Under the pieces are notes generated by a model. The model searched no databases and was not told the origin of the DNA. It saw only the letters and a list, made by a program, of their open reading frames with translations. From Lytechinus pictus (lineage: Eukaryota > Echinodermata > Echinoidea > Temnopleuroida > Toxopneustidae): a stretch of DNA of 64,000 nt. The DNA lies in contig NC_087258.1 in NCBI RefSeq assembly GCF_037042905.1, positions 2,991,001-3,055,000 of the forward strand, read 5' to 3'. Both the position numbers and the translations under genes were made by a program. Positions 11,094 through 21,712 of this stretch are shown here, piece after piece (position 1 is the first letter of the stretch; every line of letters starts with the position of its first letter).

Positions 11094-11893
11094 AGGGGCG
11101 GCGGAACCTGGGGCAGGGGCGGGGGCAATTGCCCTCGAAAAATTCCCAATAGGAAAAATGTCATTTTTTTTAAAAATGGAAAATGTCCTTTTTAAAATGA
11201 AATATGCCCCTTTTCAACTTATGAAACACCCTTTTTGAATTAAAGTAAAACATAATACATTTAAGGTTAGAAAATCACAAAATTTCGGGCCTGCGCTTTG
11301 CGCTCGTATCAATTATTGTTTAGTTAAGTAGGCCTACTCATTCTGTTCCTGGTTACAAAAAAAAATACTTAGAATGTCCAGTTTTCAGTTTGGAATATCA
11401 CAAATTTTCAACTCGCGCTTCGCGCTCGCATTATGTATCCTATTCATGAGCCACTAAATGCAGTCGTAAACAGGTTCCTTTTCTGGCCAAATACTGTTCG
11501 GAATATTTAATTTTCATGTCTTATCACATTTAATTTCCAAAAGGGTAAGCTAGCGATTCGCGCTCGCAACATATCTCGCAAGGATGCCCTTTTAACAGTA
11601 ATTAGCGCAATAATTGACCAGAAATTGAGTTTTACAACTTCAGATTTGAATTTTTTCCAAACCACTCGCTCATTACGGTCTCTCAAGGTAAAAATGAAAC
11701 CTAAATAATTATACTTATCAATCAGAAATCACTTCGAAAAGGCTTTGCTCAACTTAATTACTACAAAACACAATGACCTCACGCAGAATATCTCATGTAG
11801 TAAATATCCGTTTGTACCAAAATGCCCAAATTGACATAATGTGCCCTTTTCTTACTTTGGCCCCAACTAAAATACGTTCCACCGCCCCTGCCA
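11094..11893. mobile_element. Inverted-ended element carrying GCGCTTCGCGCTCGC repeats
   Basis: The left end AGGGGCGGCGGAACCTGGG (11094) is inverted at the right as ACGTTCCACCGCCCCTGCC (ending 11893). In between are three copies of a CGCTTCGCGCTCG motif (near 11294, 11416 and 11558) about 120-140 bp apart, with TTAGAATGTCCAGTTTTCAG-type spacers. No transposase is visible. It appears to be a more complete member of the family seen at 660-1016 and 24720-25590. Confidence 0.5.
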
Positions 11894-12214
11894 TGCATCA
11901 ATATAATGACTTCACCGTAACTGCAAACATGTCCCCTTAGCTTGACAATGTATATGCAAACAGCAATAGTCATAACATAACCGAATTCGACACAGTCGTG
12001 TTCAATAGCGGAAACTGTAGCGACGAAAACAAAACCCCGGCGGGCATATCATTGCAAGATGCTCGTCACAATAGTAAGGTGGTATACATCTCCACCCAAG
12101 AATAATTTTGATTACAATGACGACAATATATATAGTTTGAATAGACCTATGCCATATTTTTATCTGAGACCATTGCTGCTATAACCCTGCCCAAAAAAGG
12201 TAATTGTAAAAATA

Positions 12215-12220
12215 GCAGGA

Positions 12221-12254
<34 letters not shown>

Positions 12255-12413
12255 TTATATACATACATGTATATATCATGCCTCCTCACGGCGTTCTTAT
12301 TAAGTCTTTTGTTTCTACATTATGACACCGACCGCAGAACTCTGTGATTTATATAAGAGTTCTGCGTCGGCATCATAATGTAGAAACAAAAGAAGACATA
12401 AATATATATAAGT

Positions 12414-12445
<32 letters not shown>

Positions 12446-12475
12446 ATGTATATATATATATATATATTATATATG
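12215..12475. repeat. AT microsatellite enclosing a 40-bp-arm hairpin
   Basis: Runs of TA and TATATT flank a hairpin at 12303-12397. Its arms (GTCTTTTGTTTCTACATTAT... and its complement) are about 40 bp with a few mismatches and a loop of about 12 bp. The palindrome may be a small MITE inserted in an AT repeat. Confidence 0.65.
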
Positions 12476-12486
12476 TATAAATTGTG

Positions 12487-13061
12487 GAAGGTTTAAGGAA
12501 AATCCATCAAATATTTGAAAAGTTATCAGAGTTTTATTTTTTATTTGTGACGTCATTTTGCGGTCAGAGGAGCGTTTTATGAAAGGACATTTCGGACGTT
12601 TTATACGACAAGTCCTGTTTTATTCGAGTTGCCATAGTTACAGTGCCTCTCGACCAATCAGAATCAAAGATGATTTTCAGATTTGACTTGTCGGACAAAA
12701 ATGTTGATGAAATGCTCCCCCAGCTTCCCATGTATCGTGAATTAAACCAAAAATCAATGAAGTATCATTTTCTCAAGAGATTGAAAATGATTGTCATTGT
12801 ACCTTTAGTACATCAACACACAATTATTTCACACCCCCTCCTGGAAGAAGGGAACTTTTAGTCATCCCGAAACATAAAATTGAGAATTATGCTTCTTATT
12901 TTACATAACTGCTCGTATTTGACGTCACAAATCAAATACTTATAATTCTAATAACTTTCTTAATATTTAATGGATTTTCCCAAAACCTTCACCAATAGTT
13001 TGTAATCATTTTTTTTGCTATTTTAAAACAAACTTTTCGTCAGGGTGAACTCCTCCTTTAA
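12487..13061. mobile_element. MITE with long inverted repeats, hosting another MITE
   Basis: The left arm (GGAAGGTTTAAGGAAAATCC... to ATTTGTGACGTCA near 12556) matches, inverted, a right arm from TGACGTCACAAAT (12919) to about 13005. A second, unrelated element lies between the arms at 12569-12720. No open reading frame of substance is present. Confidence 0.55.
12569..12720. mobile_element. GGnGCGTTT MITE, copy 1
   Basis: 152 bp with ends GGAGCGTTTTATGAAAGGAC and ...TGTTGATGAAATGCTCCCC. Its interior GACAAGTCCTGTTTTAT...CCATAGTTACAGT...CCAATCA matches the element at 45341-45497 closely, so they are two members of one family. Both lie inside another element. Confidence 0.7.
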
Positions 13062-13196
13062 GGTACTTTCAAAAGCATTCTTTTTATCTATTGAAAAGTA
13101 TAGCGTTTTATTTTTCAACCAATCGTTGTGAAAATTAGCAGAATGCAGACGGTCAGGACCTTTTCTAGTCTTTGTCATGTTTGCGCGGTGCCAGGT

Positions 13197-13665
13197 AAAA
13201 TTGGCAGAGGTAAAAATGGCAGAGGTGAAAATGGCAGAGGTAAAAATGGCAGAAGTAAAAATGGCAGAGGTAATAATGGCAGAGGTAAAAATGGCAGAGG
13301 TAAAAATGGCAGAGGTAAAAATGGCAGAGGTAATAATGGCAGAGGTAAAAATGGCAGAGGTAAAAATGGCAGAGGTAAAAATGGCAGAGGTAATAATGGC
13401 AGAGGTAATAATGGCAGAGGTAATAATGGCAGAGGTAAAAATGGCAGAGGTAAAAATGGCAGGGGTAAAAATGGCAGATGTAAAAATGGCAGAGGTAAAA
13501 ATGGCAGAGGTAATAATGGCAGAGGTAATAATGGCAGAGGTAATAATGGCAGAGGTAAAAATGGCAGAGGTAAAAATGGCAGGGGTAAAAATGGCAGATG
13601 TAAAAATGGCAGAGGTAATAATGGCAGAGGTGAAATGGCAGGGGTTATAACGGGAGAGGTAAAAA
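13197..13665 (+). repeat. 15-bp minisatellite, left foldback arm
   Basis: About 30 units of GGCAGAGGTAAAAAT with variants (TAATAAT, AGGGGT, AGATGT). A block of units with the variants in the same order appears twice in succession (around 13380-13490 and 13500-13615), showing higher-order duplication. All three frames stay open because the unit is a multiple of three; the long MAEVK or NGRGK reading frames are by-products, not genes. Confidence 0.9.
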
Positions 13666-13737
13666 TGACAGCTCTAGGTAAAATATGGCCAGTCTTAAAC
13701 CCCCATGCAATGAATTGTCAAAAAGCCCCCGCATGTA

Positions 13738-15380
13738 AAATCCTGAAGATTTTTCCACATTTTAACATTGGTACAGATCCATTTAAAGTGATCATTTCAC
13801 TTTGTTCTGATTTAAAAAAAAATCTCCTTTTGGTTCCTGAAAATGGGCTTAACATTAGGCTTATAGTGTAAAAATACCATCCCAAAAGTTTCAAAATATT
13901 ATATTTACAGGATCAATTTTAAAACCTTGGAGATGTAAACCAAAGTTTGAAATAATTGGGAGTTGGTTTCAATGACTATGTGTATACAGGGAATCTATGC
14001 ACCACACAACATTAATTCTAGATGAACACAGCATGACCTACATACAGTGTGTACAAGGTATACACTGAATGTACAGTGCAGCTAATAGTGTGTGCATGTA
14101 TAGGAGATACACACAACAGAAGGCAGTCAAAATAGCCAACGGACTTTTTGAATTGGAGAAATCTGGTCATAAGCTGAACCCGTCTACTAGACGGTTCTCA
14201 AAATCAGGCTAATAAATTGCTACTTGTATCTAAATTAGAGTTTTTTTATCCTATATTGTGGTCTGTTTCAGGGTTCTTGAGGACAAATACAGGCACTGAT
14301 ACGCACGTTTCAACTCAGTTTGAGAATTTTTTAAATCAGCTGCTCACAAAGTTAAACGATCCCTTTAAGCAAATGACGATATAACTGTCGAAAAATATTT
14401 CCGCTTGAGTGAGCACCACTTACTTTTGAAAAGTTATTGAAAAATGGGGTGCTGGTTTGTTAAAAAGCCGAGAAAAAAAGTTTTCAATCCAAAATGAAAG
14501 GGGATTTGGTTAAGGGGGAAAATGACACAAAAATTATTTCAACTAAATGAAGTTCTTTTAGGTCAGAAAACGAATAACAACAAAAATAATAACAATTAGA
14601 TAATAAACAATGTTTTTTCTTCTGTTTGAAAAATAACAGAGATTTGTATCAAATCTCTACATTTTAGCATACCAAGCTAATTACCAAGAGGGTGCTGCTT
14701 ATGGTGTACAAAATACCCAACAGTACTTCCGCTTCCAAGGGTTATGACCATCAAGGCGTTTATATCATATTGGATGCAGTGGTTAAGGTTCAGGGTCTTC
14801 TTTTATGCAAAGAATCTGAACCAGACGGTCCCCCTCGATCGACCCCAAATTGGTTTACCAGTCAAAACAGGATTATTATTGATTTTCATAATCAGTTTAG
14901 TTACATATTCAGTGCCAAGCCTGGGAACGCATGCTTATTGTCATTCAAATATTTAAAAAGAATAGTACAGATGACATTACAAATAAGGACATAATATTTA
15001 ACCACAATCATTCGTGACAATTTCAACGTCTAAGCTTTCCCCGCTATGTTCTCTGTGTTTTTCTCCGCCCCCGTAACCCTCTCTGTCTCACCACCTCTCT
15101 TATGTCTACTCTTCCTCCTTTTTGCATCGGTAAACCTGGCAAAACTTTAGATATAAAAAACCAGCCAGACAAAAAGGAATGTTATGAAATGATGAATGAG
15201 AATAGTGCAGTTTCATTTTTCTCCTGATAAATTGAATGAAAAAAATATGTCGTTTGATTTCTTTTTAAAAAGCGTTCACGGTACACCTCCAACGAATTCG
15301 TAAATAGCATTGTTAGGCCGATGAAGACATAATGATGATGAAATGCCTAACCGTGACATGCACTTCTTATTTAATGTATG
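13738..15380. other. Central region of the foldback element
   Basis: Unique AT-rich sequence with no recognisable transposase or other protein. A 100-codon open frame at 14692-14994 has no motif I know and no supporting context. Either the element is non-autonomous or this segment is captured DNA. Confidence 0.4.
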
Positions 15381-15454
15381 TACATGCGGGGGCTTTTTGG
15401 CAATTTATTGCATGGGGGTTTAAGACTGGCCATATTTTACCTAGAGCTGTTATT

Positions 15455-15810
15455 TTTACCTCTCCCATTATAACCCCTGCCATTTTACCTCTGGCATTAT
15501 TACCTCTGCCATTTTTACATCTGCCATTTTTACCTCTACCATTTTTACCTCTGCCATTTTTTTTTACCTCTGCCATTTTTACCTCTGCCATTATTACCTC
15601 TGCCATTTTTACTTCTGCCATTTTTGCCTCTGCCATTTTTACCTCTGCCATTATTACCCCTGCCATTTTTACCTCTGCCATTATTACCTCTGCCATTTTT
15701 ACCTCTGCCATTTTTACATCTGCCATTTTTACCTCTGCCATTTTTACCTCTGCCATTTTTACCTCTGCCATTATTGCCTCTGCCATTTTTACCTCTGCCA
15801 TTTTTACACC
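15455..15810 (-). repeat. 15-bp minisatellite, right foldback arm
   Basis: About 24 units of the same 15-bp repeat in inverse orientation (TGCCATTTTTACCTC). A run of nine T near 15560 breaks the period once. Long open frames through it on both strands are artefacts of the repeat. Confidence 0.9.
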
Positions 15811-15823
15811 GAGCCGTTTGCGC

Positions 15824-16631
15824 AACGTGCTTATCGTTAAATTTCATTTCATTCACATATTGGTGTCTGCAACTTTTTTCATAAACACATTAACAAAGAA
15901 AATACAATAATAATACCCGTAATAAATTATATGACAATCAAAGCATTGAACAAAATTGCATTTTCTATTACATATCGATTTTTAGAAGGTTGCAGGGGTT
16001 GCCACTATAAGCTAAGTTTGACTGCATGGCAATCCCATTATGAGTTAATGAGTTGAGAAATAATAAATTGGTAAAAAGATATATGTAAAACTACTTCTAT
16101 ATTATTAATCAATTAATAAATAATAGATAAATAAATCTATTTTCATTCGAAAAAGAACAAAATGAAAAAAAAAAGTTTTTAAAGAAAATTTCCAATATAC
16201 GCCATGTAAGTACATGGGACACACCCCAAAACCACCACAGTAAACACTGCGAATCACACGAAAGTGGGTACAACCGAGGCAAGATCATTGAATTGACTTT
16301 AATTGAATTTATTCACGTTATTTATTTCAGTTTTCTTTTACCAGGGTGTAGCCACTTCAATTATGCAAATTGATTCACAAGAGGGTCCTGAGAATGAGGA
16401 AAGACATAAATACATACATATATACATACATTGAATGTTCACTAACTGAATTACGAATGTGTCAAGTAAATTTACCTTGACATTCTGCCTAGTTTCATTA
16501 CAAGCCAGTTCACGTTTAGCTTATGATCAACTATTCTCAAATGACTTTTTATTTGCGATTTTTTAAAAATCTAAAATGAAGACGTTGTGTAAGCTATAAC
16601 ATTCGAGAACGAAAGGCATTGTATAGACCGG
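15824..16631. other. No gene seen
   Basis: AT-rich sequence right of the foldback element. I found no exon and no clear repeat ends. Confidence 0.4.
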
Positions 16632-16774
16632 TGGCCCGTTTCATAAAGAGTTACAATTGTTGGTAACTACCATGGTAACCTTGATTGGCTGCTGAGCCCT
16701 GTTGCAATCATACATGGTAGTTGTCATAATGGCAGAGTTACAACAATAGTAACTCTCTATGAATCGCGGGCCCC
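16632..16774. mobile_element. Small MITE, GGCCCGTTTCAT ends
   Basis: Left end GGCCCGTTTCATAAAGAGTT and right end AACTCTCTATGAATCGCGGGCC are inverted; the interior holds GTTGGTAACTACCATGGTAA and an inverted counterpart ACATGGTAGTTGTCA. About 143 bp, non-coding. Confidence 0.6.
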
Positions 16775-16909
16775 TGGGGGTAGAATAGTACACAAGAGGT
16801 AAAGTTTGGAAATCTGTTTGTTTTATTGTCTGCTTTTGTCACATTTGACTATTGTTTGGGGCTCCTGTCAAATACCAGTGATTATGAAGATTTTGTTGGT
16901 TTTCAGCTT

Positions 16910-17215
16910 GCAGGGGCGGATCCAGCTTTCGCCAATAGGGGGGGGGGATTTTTTCACCCAAATTTTCCCCGATCGTCCGCTCAAAGTTGATTTTTGTTTG
17001 TTTCTTTGAAGGGGCAGTCACTTCTTAGCTTTATCCTTATAAATATATATATGTAATAATATCATAAGCCCTATTTAACTAGTGCGAACACGAAGCGCGC
17101 GCTAAAATTTTCGGAAACTTCACATATTTTGTCCTGCAAATTGCACATTCTGGGTAATGTTTGTGATCCTGAACAAGATGCGTATGTAACTAAATAATTA
17201 CTGCAAGCGCGAGCA
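16910..17215. repeat. G-tract element with GCGCGAGC motifs
   Basis: Starts GGGGCGGATCCAG with a run of G, followed by GCGAACACGAAGCGCGCGC (near 17085) and GCAAGCGCGAGCAG (near 17205). It is a member of the GGGGCGGATCC / GCGCGAAGCGCGAGC repeat family that recurs in this window. Confidence 0.45.
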
Positions 17216-17236
17216 GAATTTTTTGATATACGTTCT

Positions 17237-17398
17237 GGGCTCCGTAACACAAATGTTTGCGATGAATTGCAAATATATATGAGAGAGCCGCACTGATTGG
17301 TCCCTGGTCAGTATTTCAAACCTAATGCGTGTGTAACATTGATATTGATTGGTCAGTTCATTTAGCGATTGATCGCTAATCTTTGCGTTACGGAGCCC
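17237..17398. mobile_element. MITE with GGGCTCCGTAACAC ends
   Basis: 162 bp. Left end GGGCTCCGTAACACAAATG and right end TCTTTGCGTTACGGAGCCC are inverted repeats of about 19 bp, followed by an inner inverted TTTGCGATGAAT / ATTGATCGCTAA. Its ends resemble the outer element at 22438-22692 (GGGTCCCGTAACACAAAGG), suggesting one superfamily. Confidence 0.65.
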
Positions 17399-17654
17399 TG
17401 GTCTGATTGAAAAGGGACCTGTTAAAGACTGTCTAGTTTCGGAATTACGAACCTCCGAACTAACGAACCTTCTGAATAAAGAATCCTCGAAATTACGAAG
17501 TGTAACCGTAGTTTTAACATTACTTTTTTTTAAAGAGCACACAAACAAATAATTCGTCCTGTGGCCTTATTTTGTTTTTAATAATATTTAAAGTAATATT
17601 TTAATTTCTTCCTCTTTCAAACCAATAAGCCTTATATATGCTCATTATTATAAA

Positions 17655-18640
17655 TATTCAAATTCAAATTTATTTTCACAATTAAATATATACATATATG
17701 CAAATCATTGACATTATGAGATATATTAAATGTGGAGCGGTCAAAGAAAGCACAACTGCTTGTATGAATTGACCCCATTGTAATATCAATAAATCATATA
17801 AATACATGTAAAATGAACAATAACAATATAATCATAACACATAATTCCAAGAGAGAGAGCGAGAGAGAAAGAGAGAAGGGGTGGAGGGTGAAAACAAATC
17901 ATTACAATAAAAGGAAAGCTGTGTTTAGAAGTGTTTTGTTTCGGAGACAATGTCATGCACGTTTAAACTGATTTAGAGATTAAGATAAATAACAGAATTA
18001 GGTAATGAGTTCCAAAAGTTTGTTTAAAAAATCGTCTCGTTAAAGCTGTACGTGGCAAAGGAGGGTGGTAACTGTTACAATTTCTCGTTTGATATGAGTG
18101 ATACAAATAATTCATTTTAAAGTTATCTTGAAGAGACTTAGGTGACATCATAAAGGTAGAATGGTAACATTATGGTTGTGGCATTGGTACATGAATAAAC
18201 AGGTCTCTAATGATACGATATTCTGAATCGGTAAGAAATTATTTCGTTGGAAATGAGGTGCACTTCCAGAGAGGTAATGTGAATAGAGGGATTGCTCGTA
18301 AAATAAACATTTTCTGTATATTTCATTTAGTTTTGAATCCCCGTGCAATCACTCGATAGTTAATGGTAGATGTGATAAAAGCATGATATAACATTTGAAG
18401 AACTGAAATTTTAAGCAAAAATTTAAGGTTGGCTACCACGCCAATCTTATTGGCAATTTTATTACAGACCTATTTGATATGAAAGTTCCAAGATAATTGT
18501 ACAAATAAATACCTAAAAATTTTACATTGTGAAGTTGAGGAATTTCAAAGTTATTATAGTATAATTTCAAGTTATCTATCTTATGGTTGCACGTATTAAA
18601 CAACATATGATTGGTTTTCGAAATATTCACAATTAGATTA
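17655..18640 (-). pseudogene. Decayed CR1/L2-like LINE, 3' part
   Basis: On the minus strand, translated fragments keep the end of a reverse transcriptase. The piece at 18433-18630 reads NISKTNHMLFN, then a spaced KFLGIYL, the usual SKT.ML..N.....KFLG.Y.D region after the YADD box. Further fragments at 18148-18348 and 17963-18151 are in shifted frames, so the copy is dead. The lower end (17655-17680) is a TTGAATTTGAAT-like 3' tail, the style of CR1/L2 LINE ends. Confidence 0.55.
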
Positions 18641-19458
18641 TTGACTGACGTCCACTCATTAATCTTTCTATATTTTTTTTTAAATATTTGGCTTCATTTA
18701 AATTTGTTGGATTTTTTTATATATTTCTTATATGGGTTATTCTTTTTTAAACATATTTTTTTTAAGCTACCTAATCATCCATGTTTTTCTATTCTTTTTC
18801 TTTGGAATAAGTTCTAATGGAGAAGCAGTCATTGTAAAGACTAAAAAATATACCTAAAATGATTGTACTTTGTTTAAACGTTGTTACTTGAACTAATCAA
18901 ATGCAGAGTTAGAAAGCTTTATAAAGAAGTTATGTAACGATGAGTCATCAAAGCTTCTCTTAGTGTATTGAATATATCAGCAGGTTTATCATTATAATAT
19001 CAGATTGAGGGTAGCAAAAAAAAATAACGGGAGATGATCACTTACGTCTGTCACTAAAACACTGATGGGGGATTCGGAGGCCATTTTGAAAAAAATCGCT
19101 CGGAACTAATATCGGACGTAATCTTAAACAAAAGTTCTTAATTAATATCTGTTCAGCAGCCAAAATGGCAAGTTCATTTATCTGAAATTGAATGAATTCC
19201 CCTAAAAAGGTTATATCTGCCAACCCCTAATCATATATTATCAGGTCTAAAACTACAAAATCGGCCCTCCAATATCTATTTTAAACATATTTATTTTGGC
19301 AGGTGTAGTGGTGTTTAAAAGAATAGCGACTTCCATATTGTTGGATATGATGAAAAAAGAAAAGAAAAAAAAAACATTCGCCTACCCAATTTTCTACGCA
19401 TTTCGTTAAGTTATCAGGTTATAGTGGTATACTATCGTTCACTTCTATTTAAAGCTTG
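18641..19458. other. Non-coding, 3' flank of the sulfotransferase gene
   Basis: No gene recognised. On the minus strand this is the region after the sulfotransferase stop and should contain its 3' UTR. A poly(A) signal cannot be fixed with confidence. Confidence 0.4.
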
Positions 19459-20358
19459 TCAAAAATCTGTTATAAAATCTGGTTTAGGATAGTCAAATAT
19501 TTCGAAATCTTTTTTGTAAATTTCCCATAATTTCTGTATTGTTTGTTTGGGTAGGTTTAGGAAATCTTGTTCAAATAAGGTAGTGCTATTTGTCGGATGG
19601 CTATTTTCCTTGGATGGATACTCAACCAAGGAATCCAACTGCAATTCTTTGATCATAAACTTTGCATCTTGTGCGATGGTTTCCAAATGGCCGATATAAT
19701 CGTATTTTATCTTACACGGTGAACATATTTTAAACATTTCTTCCCAATGGTCGTCGAAGATTGGCCGTGTTGGCTGCGTCAAATAATCTACAAACTCTAT
19801 CCAAGTTATATTTTCGCCTGTTCTCCGTTCCCTACTTGTTGCTTTAGGTCTCATCTGCTTCATGATCCTCCTCGCGATATCTTGAAAGAACTTGCTACTT
19901 CGATACTGAGCTATGTTGACGAATTTATTTTTGTAGGCAGAGAGTACGCGCACGAACGGATTGCGGACGTACATGAACGTCGTGAACGTGTTCAGCCGAT
20001 GTTGTCGCGCATCGGGCGGGAAACTCATGAGCCGCGTCATGTTGTTGTGTTCATGAACCTCACCAGAATACATCTCGCTCATGCTTTTGTTGCTTCCGTT
20101 AAGAATCATCATCACTCTCTTCCAGTTGCTGCAACCAACCTTCGGGATGAAGCAGTATAACAGCTTATACTTGTCACTGACGTAAATATGATGAAATGTG
20201 TTGTCGGAAATAGGAGTACTTCCATTCAGTTCTGGATACTTGGCGCACTTCTGAAGTATCAACTCGCGCCTCAGTCTGTTAATCTCCCAGTGGGTCGACA
20301 TGAACTCAACCATCCATTTCTTTTCAGCCTCCAGAATTTGTTTGGTATCCTGAGTATT
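19459..20358 (-). CDS. Carbohydrate sulfotransferase (CHST8-14 type), catalytic terminal exon
   Basis: This exon encodes residues 94-392 of a Golgi enzyme that transfers sulfate from PAPS to a sugar hydroxyl, as in chondroitin/dermatan 4-O, GalNAc-4-O or HNK-1 sulfation (Sulfotransfer_2 family). The acceptor is TTTATCTCAG|AATACTCAG (AG at 20360-20359); reading upstream of it gives only a polypyrimidine tract, so the apparent longer open frame is false. The PAPS 5'-phosphosulfate loop IPKVGCSNWKR is at residues 165-175 and the 3'-phosphate site RNPFVRVLSAYKNKF at 226-240. Other family marks are the PFxxHW-like DDHWEEMF, the paired cysteines CSPC, IGHLET and the final FDYPKPDF. Potential N-glycosylation sites (NGS, NMT, NIT) fit a lumenal domain. 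Family is certain; the acceptor sugar and the member (CHST8, 10, 11, 13 or 14) cannot be decided here. Confidence 0.93.
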   Translation of the reverse strand, partial: NTQDTKQILEAEKKWMVEFMSTHWEINRLRRELILQKCAKYPELNGSTPISDNTFHHIYVSDKYKLLYCFIPKVGCSNWKRVMMILNGSNKSMSEMYSGEVHEHNNMTRLMSFPPDARQHRLNTFTTFMYVRNPFVRVLSAYKNKFVNIAQYRSSKFFQDIARRIMKQMRPKATSRERRTGENITWIEFVDYLTQPTRPIFDDHWEEMFKICSPCKIKYDYIGHLETIAQDAKFMIKELQLDSLVEYPSKENSHPTNSTTLFEQDFLNLPKQTIQKLWEIYKKDFEIFDYPKPDFITDF

Positions 20359-20560
20359 CTGAGATAAAGGTGGTAAGGATAGAGAGAGAGAGAAGGGGGA
20401 GGAAAAAGAGGAAAGCGAGAGAGAAAATGGAAAGAGAGGGTGAGAGGGATAAAGAAAAAGCAAAATCCCAAAATACACTTAAATAAGTGACATAATAATT
20501 ATGTCACTTGAACATTCGCCCCACCCTTTTTTGACAAAATAATAATATGTTCAAGGACCT

Positions 20561-20734
20561 GGGGCGTTTCATGAAAGTTGTCAGCACTGACTTTTTGCAA
20601 TTTCAGTGTTCGGAATCCCCGGGTTTGATTGTCTAAGAGGTATACTGACCTCTGACTTACTATACACCTGTACTAAGGTAACTTTCGGAGAAGGATAACT
20701 CGTAAGAGCTGACAACCTTCATGAAACGGTCCCC
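20561..20734. mobile_element. MITE in sulfotransferase intron 3
   Basis: Ends GGGGCGTTTCATGAAAGTTG and the inverted ACCTTCATGAAACGGTCCCC bound 174 bp. Inner sequence GTCAGCACTGAC and GAGCTGACAAC is also related in inverse. The ends resemble the 12569 and 45341 elements, but the interior differs. Confidence 0.65.
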
Positions 20735-21234
20735 AGATAAATTAAGGGTTGTTGGATTGAATTAAATTTGATTTACGATCAAAAGAAATATCTGGATTTC
20801 TTTCGTTTGTGATAAAACTGGCTTTTCAGGTATGGATATATACTGACACTTTCAGGATATAAGCCTACTCTCGATCTGTATACGTAGCTCAATTGCCAAT
20901 ATATTTAATCCAAAAAACTATTTAGGCCCAAGTATTCTAAGAAAAGGGCGCAAAGGGCAAATAAAAAAGAGTCATTACCTAGAGCATGTAGAGAGGGTGC
21001 TAAATAACATACAAATCAAAATTCAAAATTTCGCAATAAAGGTATTATGGTTGAAAAAAGATCGACTTCTGTAGCCCGTTCTAACATGTCTAAAGTCCGG
21101 TTTAAATTAGACGACCATGCTGTAACTCTGTGCCTAAATTATGAGAAGCCGAAACCTACCAATTTTTATTGAATTTGTGCGCTTCTAATACTTATTGTGT
21201 TCTGTTACAAAGCTTTAATGGTGAAGAAAATGCT

Positions 21235-21451
21235 TTCTTTATGTTATACCGAGGTTGTTTTACCTGACTGCTAAGAAAGCACGAATGCCTGTGAGCAAGC
21301 AACCAGGGGACCAACGGCTTAAGGTCCTCTCCGAGGGACCTGGTAATGAGGATAAATGCCTTACCAAAGGGCACTAGCGCACCACTTGGGAATCGAACCC
21401 GGGTCACCGGAATCCGAAACCCCCGCTCTACCGACTGAGCTATCGCGCCTC
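21235..21451 (-). repeat. tRNA-derived SINE
   Basis: On the minus strand it starts with a tRNA-like head GGCGCGATAGCTCAGTCGG, A box, a poorly paired anticodon arm and B box GGTTCGATTCC, followed by a body with TAAGGCATTTATCCTCATTACC and TCCCTCGGAGAGGACCTTAA. That body is typical of widespread tRNA-derived SINEs in aquatic animals. The head does not fold as a functional tRNA and lacks an acceptor stem partner, so this is not a tRNA gene. It lies in intron 3 of the sulfotransferase. Confidence 0.7.
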
Positions 21452-21644
21452 CCTTATCATTCCCCAACGATGAAGAATAAAGTGAGATACAATTATGTGC
21501 TGTCAACTTTAATATTTTTGGTTGATATTTCTAACATAATTGCCTATCCATCATGTCCATAGTTATACCACAATCTTATACCATAGTTTAAATTAAACCC
21601 GAGTTCATGGAGAATACATGCCATATAAATCTTATTTATTTTAC

Positions 21645-21712
21645 CTTCCTCTCAATTCCACGAAAAACGCTGTTTAAATTCGCTCTGATGGTTTCGATGG
21701 AGCTCCTGTAAA
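21645..21712 (-). CDS. Carbohydrate sulfotransferase, coding exon 3
   Basis: A 68-nt exon between acceptor TCCTTCAG|TTTACAGG (AG 21714-21713) and donor GGAAG|GTAAAA (GT 21644-21643). It completes the codon begun in exon 2 and then reads YRSSIETIRANLNSVFRG and IERK, ending in phase 0 directly before the catalytic exon. An alternative AG seven bases further in (21707-21706) would break the frame with exon 2. It encodes lumenal stem sequence. The call rests on splice signals, phase and one open frame out of three, not on homology. Confidence 0.65.

Larger units (their letters stand above)
13187..15815. mobile_element. Foldback (TU-like) element with minisatellite arms
   Basis: The element is 2629 bp. 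The left arm (13187-13737) and the right arm (15381-15815) are inverted copies of one another. The outer part of each arm is a 15-bp tandem array (GGCAGAGGTAAAAAT unit) and the inner part is a unique segment of about 80 bp (GGCCAGTCTTAAACCCCCAT...). The 8-bp direct repeat GTTTGCGC flanks the element (13179-13186 and 15816-15823), the expected target duplication. The central 1.6 kb has no recognised gene. This architecture (long inverted repeats with an outer 15-bp tandem domain and an inner unique domain, 8-bp duplication) is that of sea urchin TU elements. Confidence 0.82.

Noticed and set aside
13128-13871. 247-residue open frame rich in NGRGK / MAEVK
   Set aside because: It is the 15-bp minisatellite read in frame; 15 is a multiple of three so all frames stay open. 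The same happens at 15332-15910 on both strands.
20359-20478. Hydrophobic/serine-rich N-terminal extension of the sulfotransferase frame
   Set aside because: It is the polypyrimidine tract of the intron; an AG acceptor at 20360-20359 marks the exon start.
21380-21451. tRNA gene on the minus strand
   Set aside because: D arm and B box look good, but the anticodon stem has mismatches and no acceptor-stem partner is found; the downstream body is that of a SINE.
21706-21707. Alternative AG acceptor for exon 3
   Set aside because: It would leave exon 2 (phase 1) and exon 3 out of frame; the AG at 21714-21713 keeps the frame.
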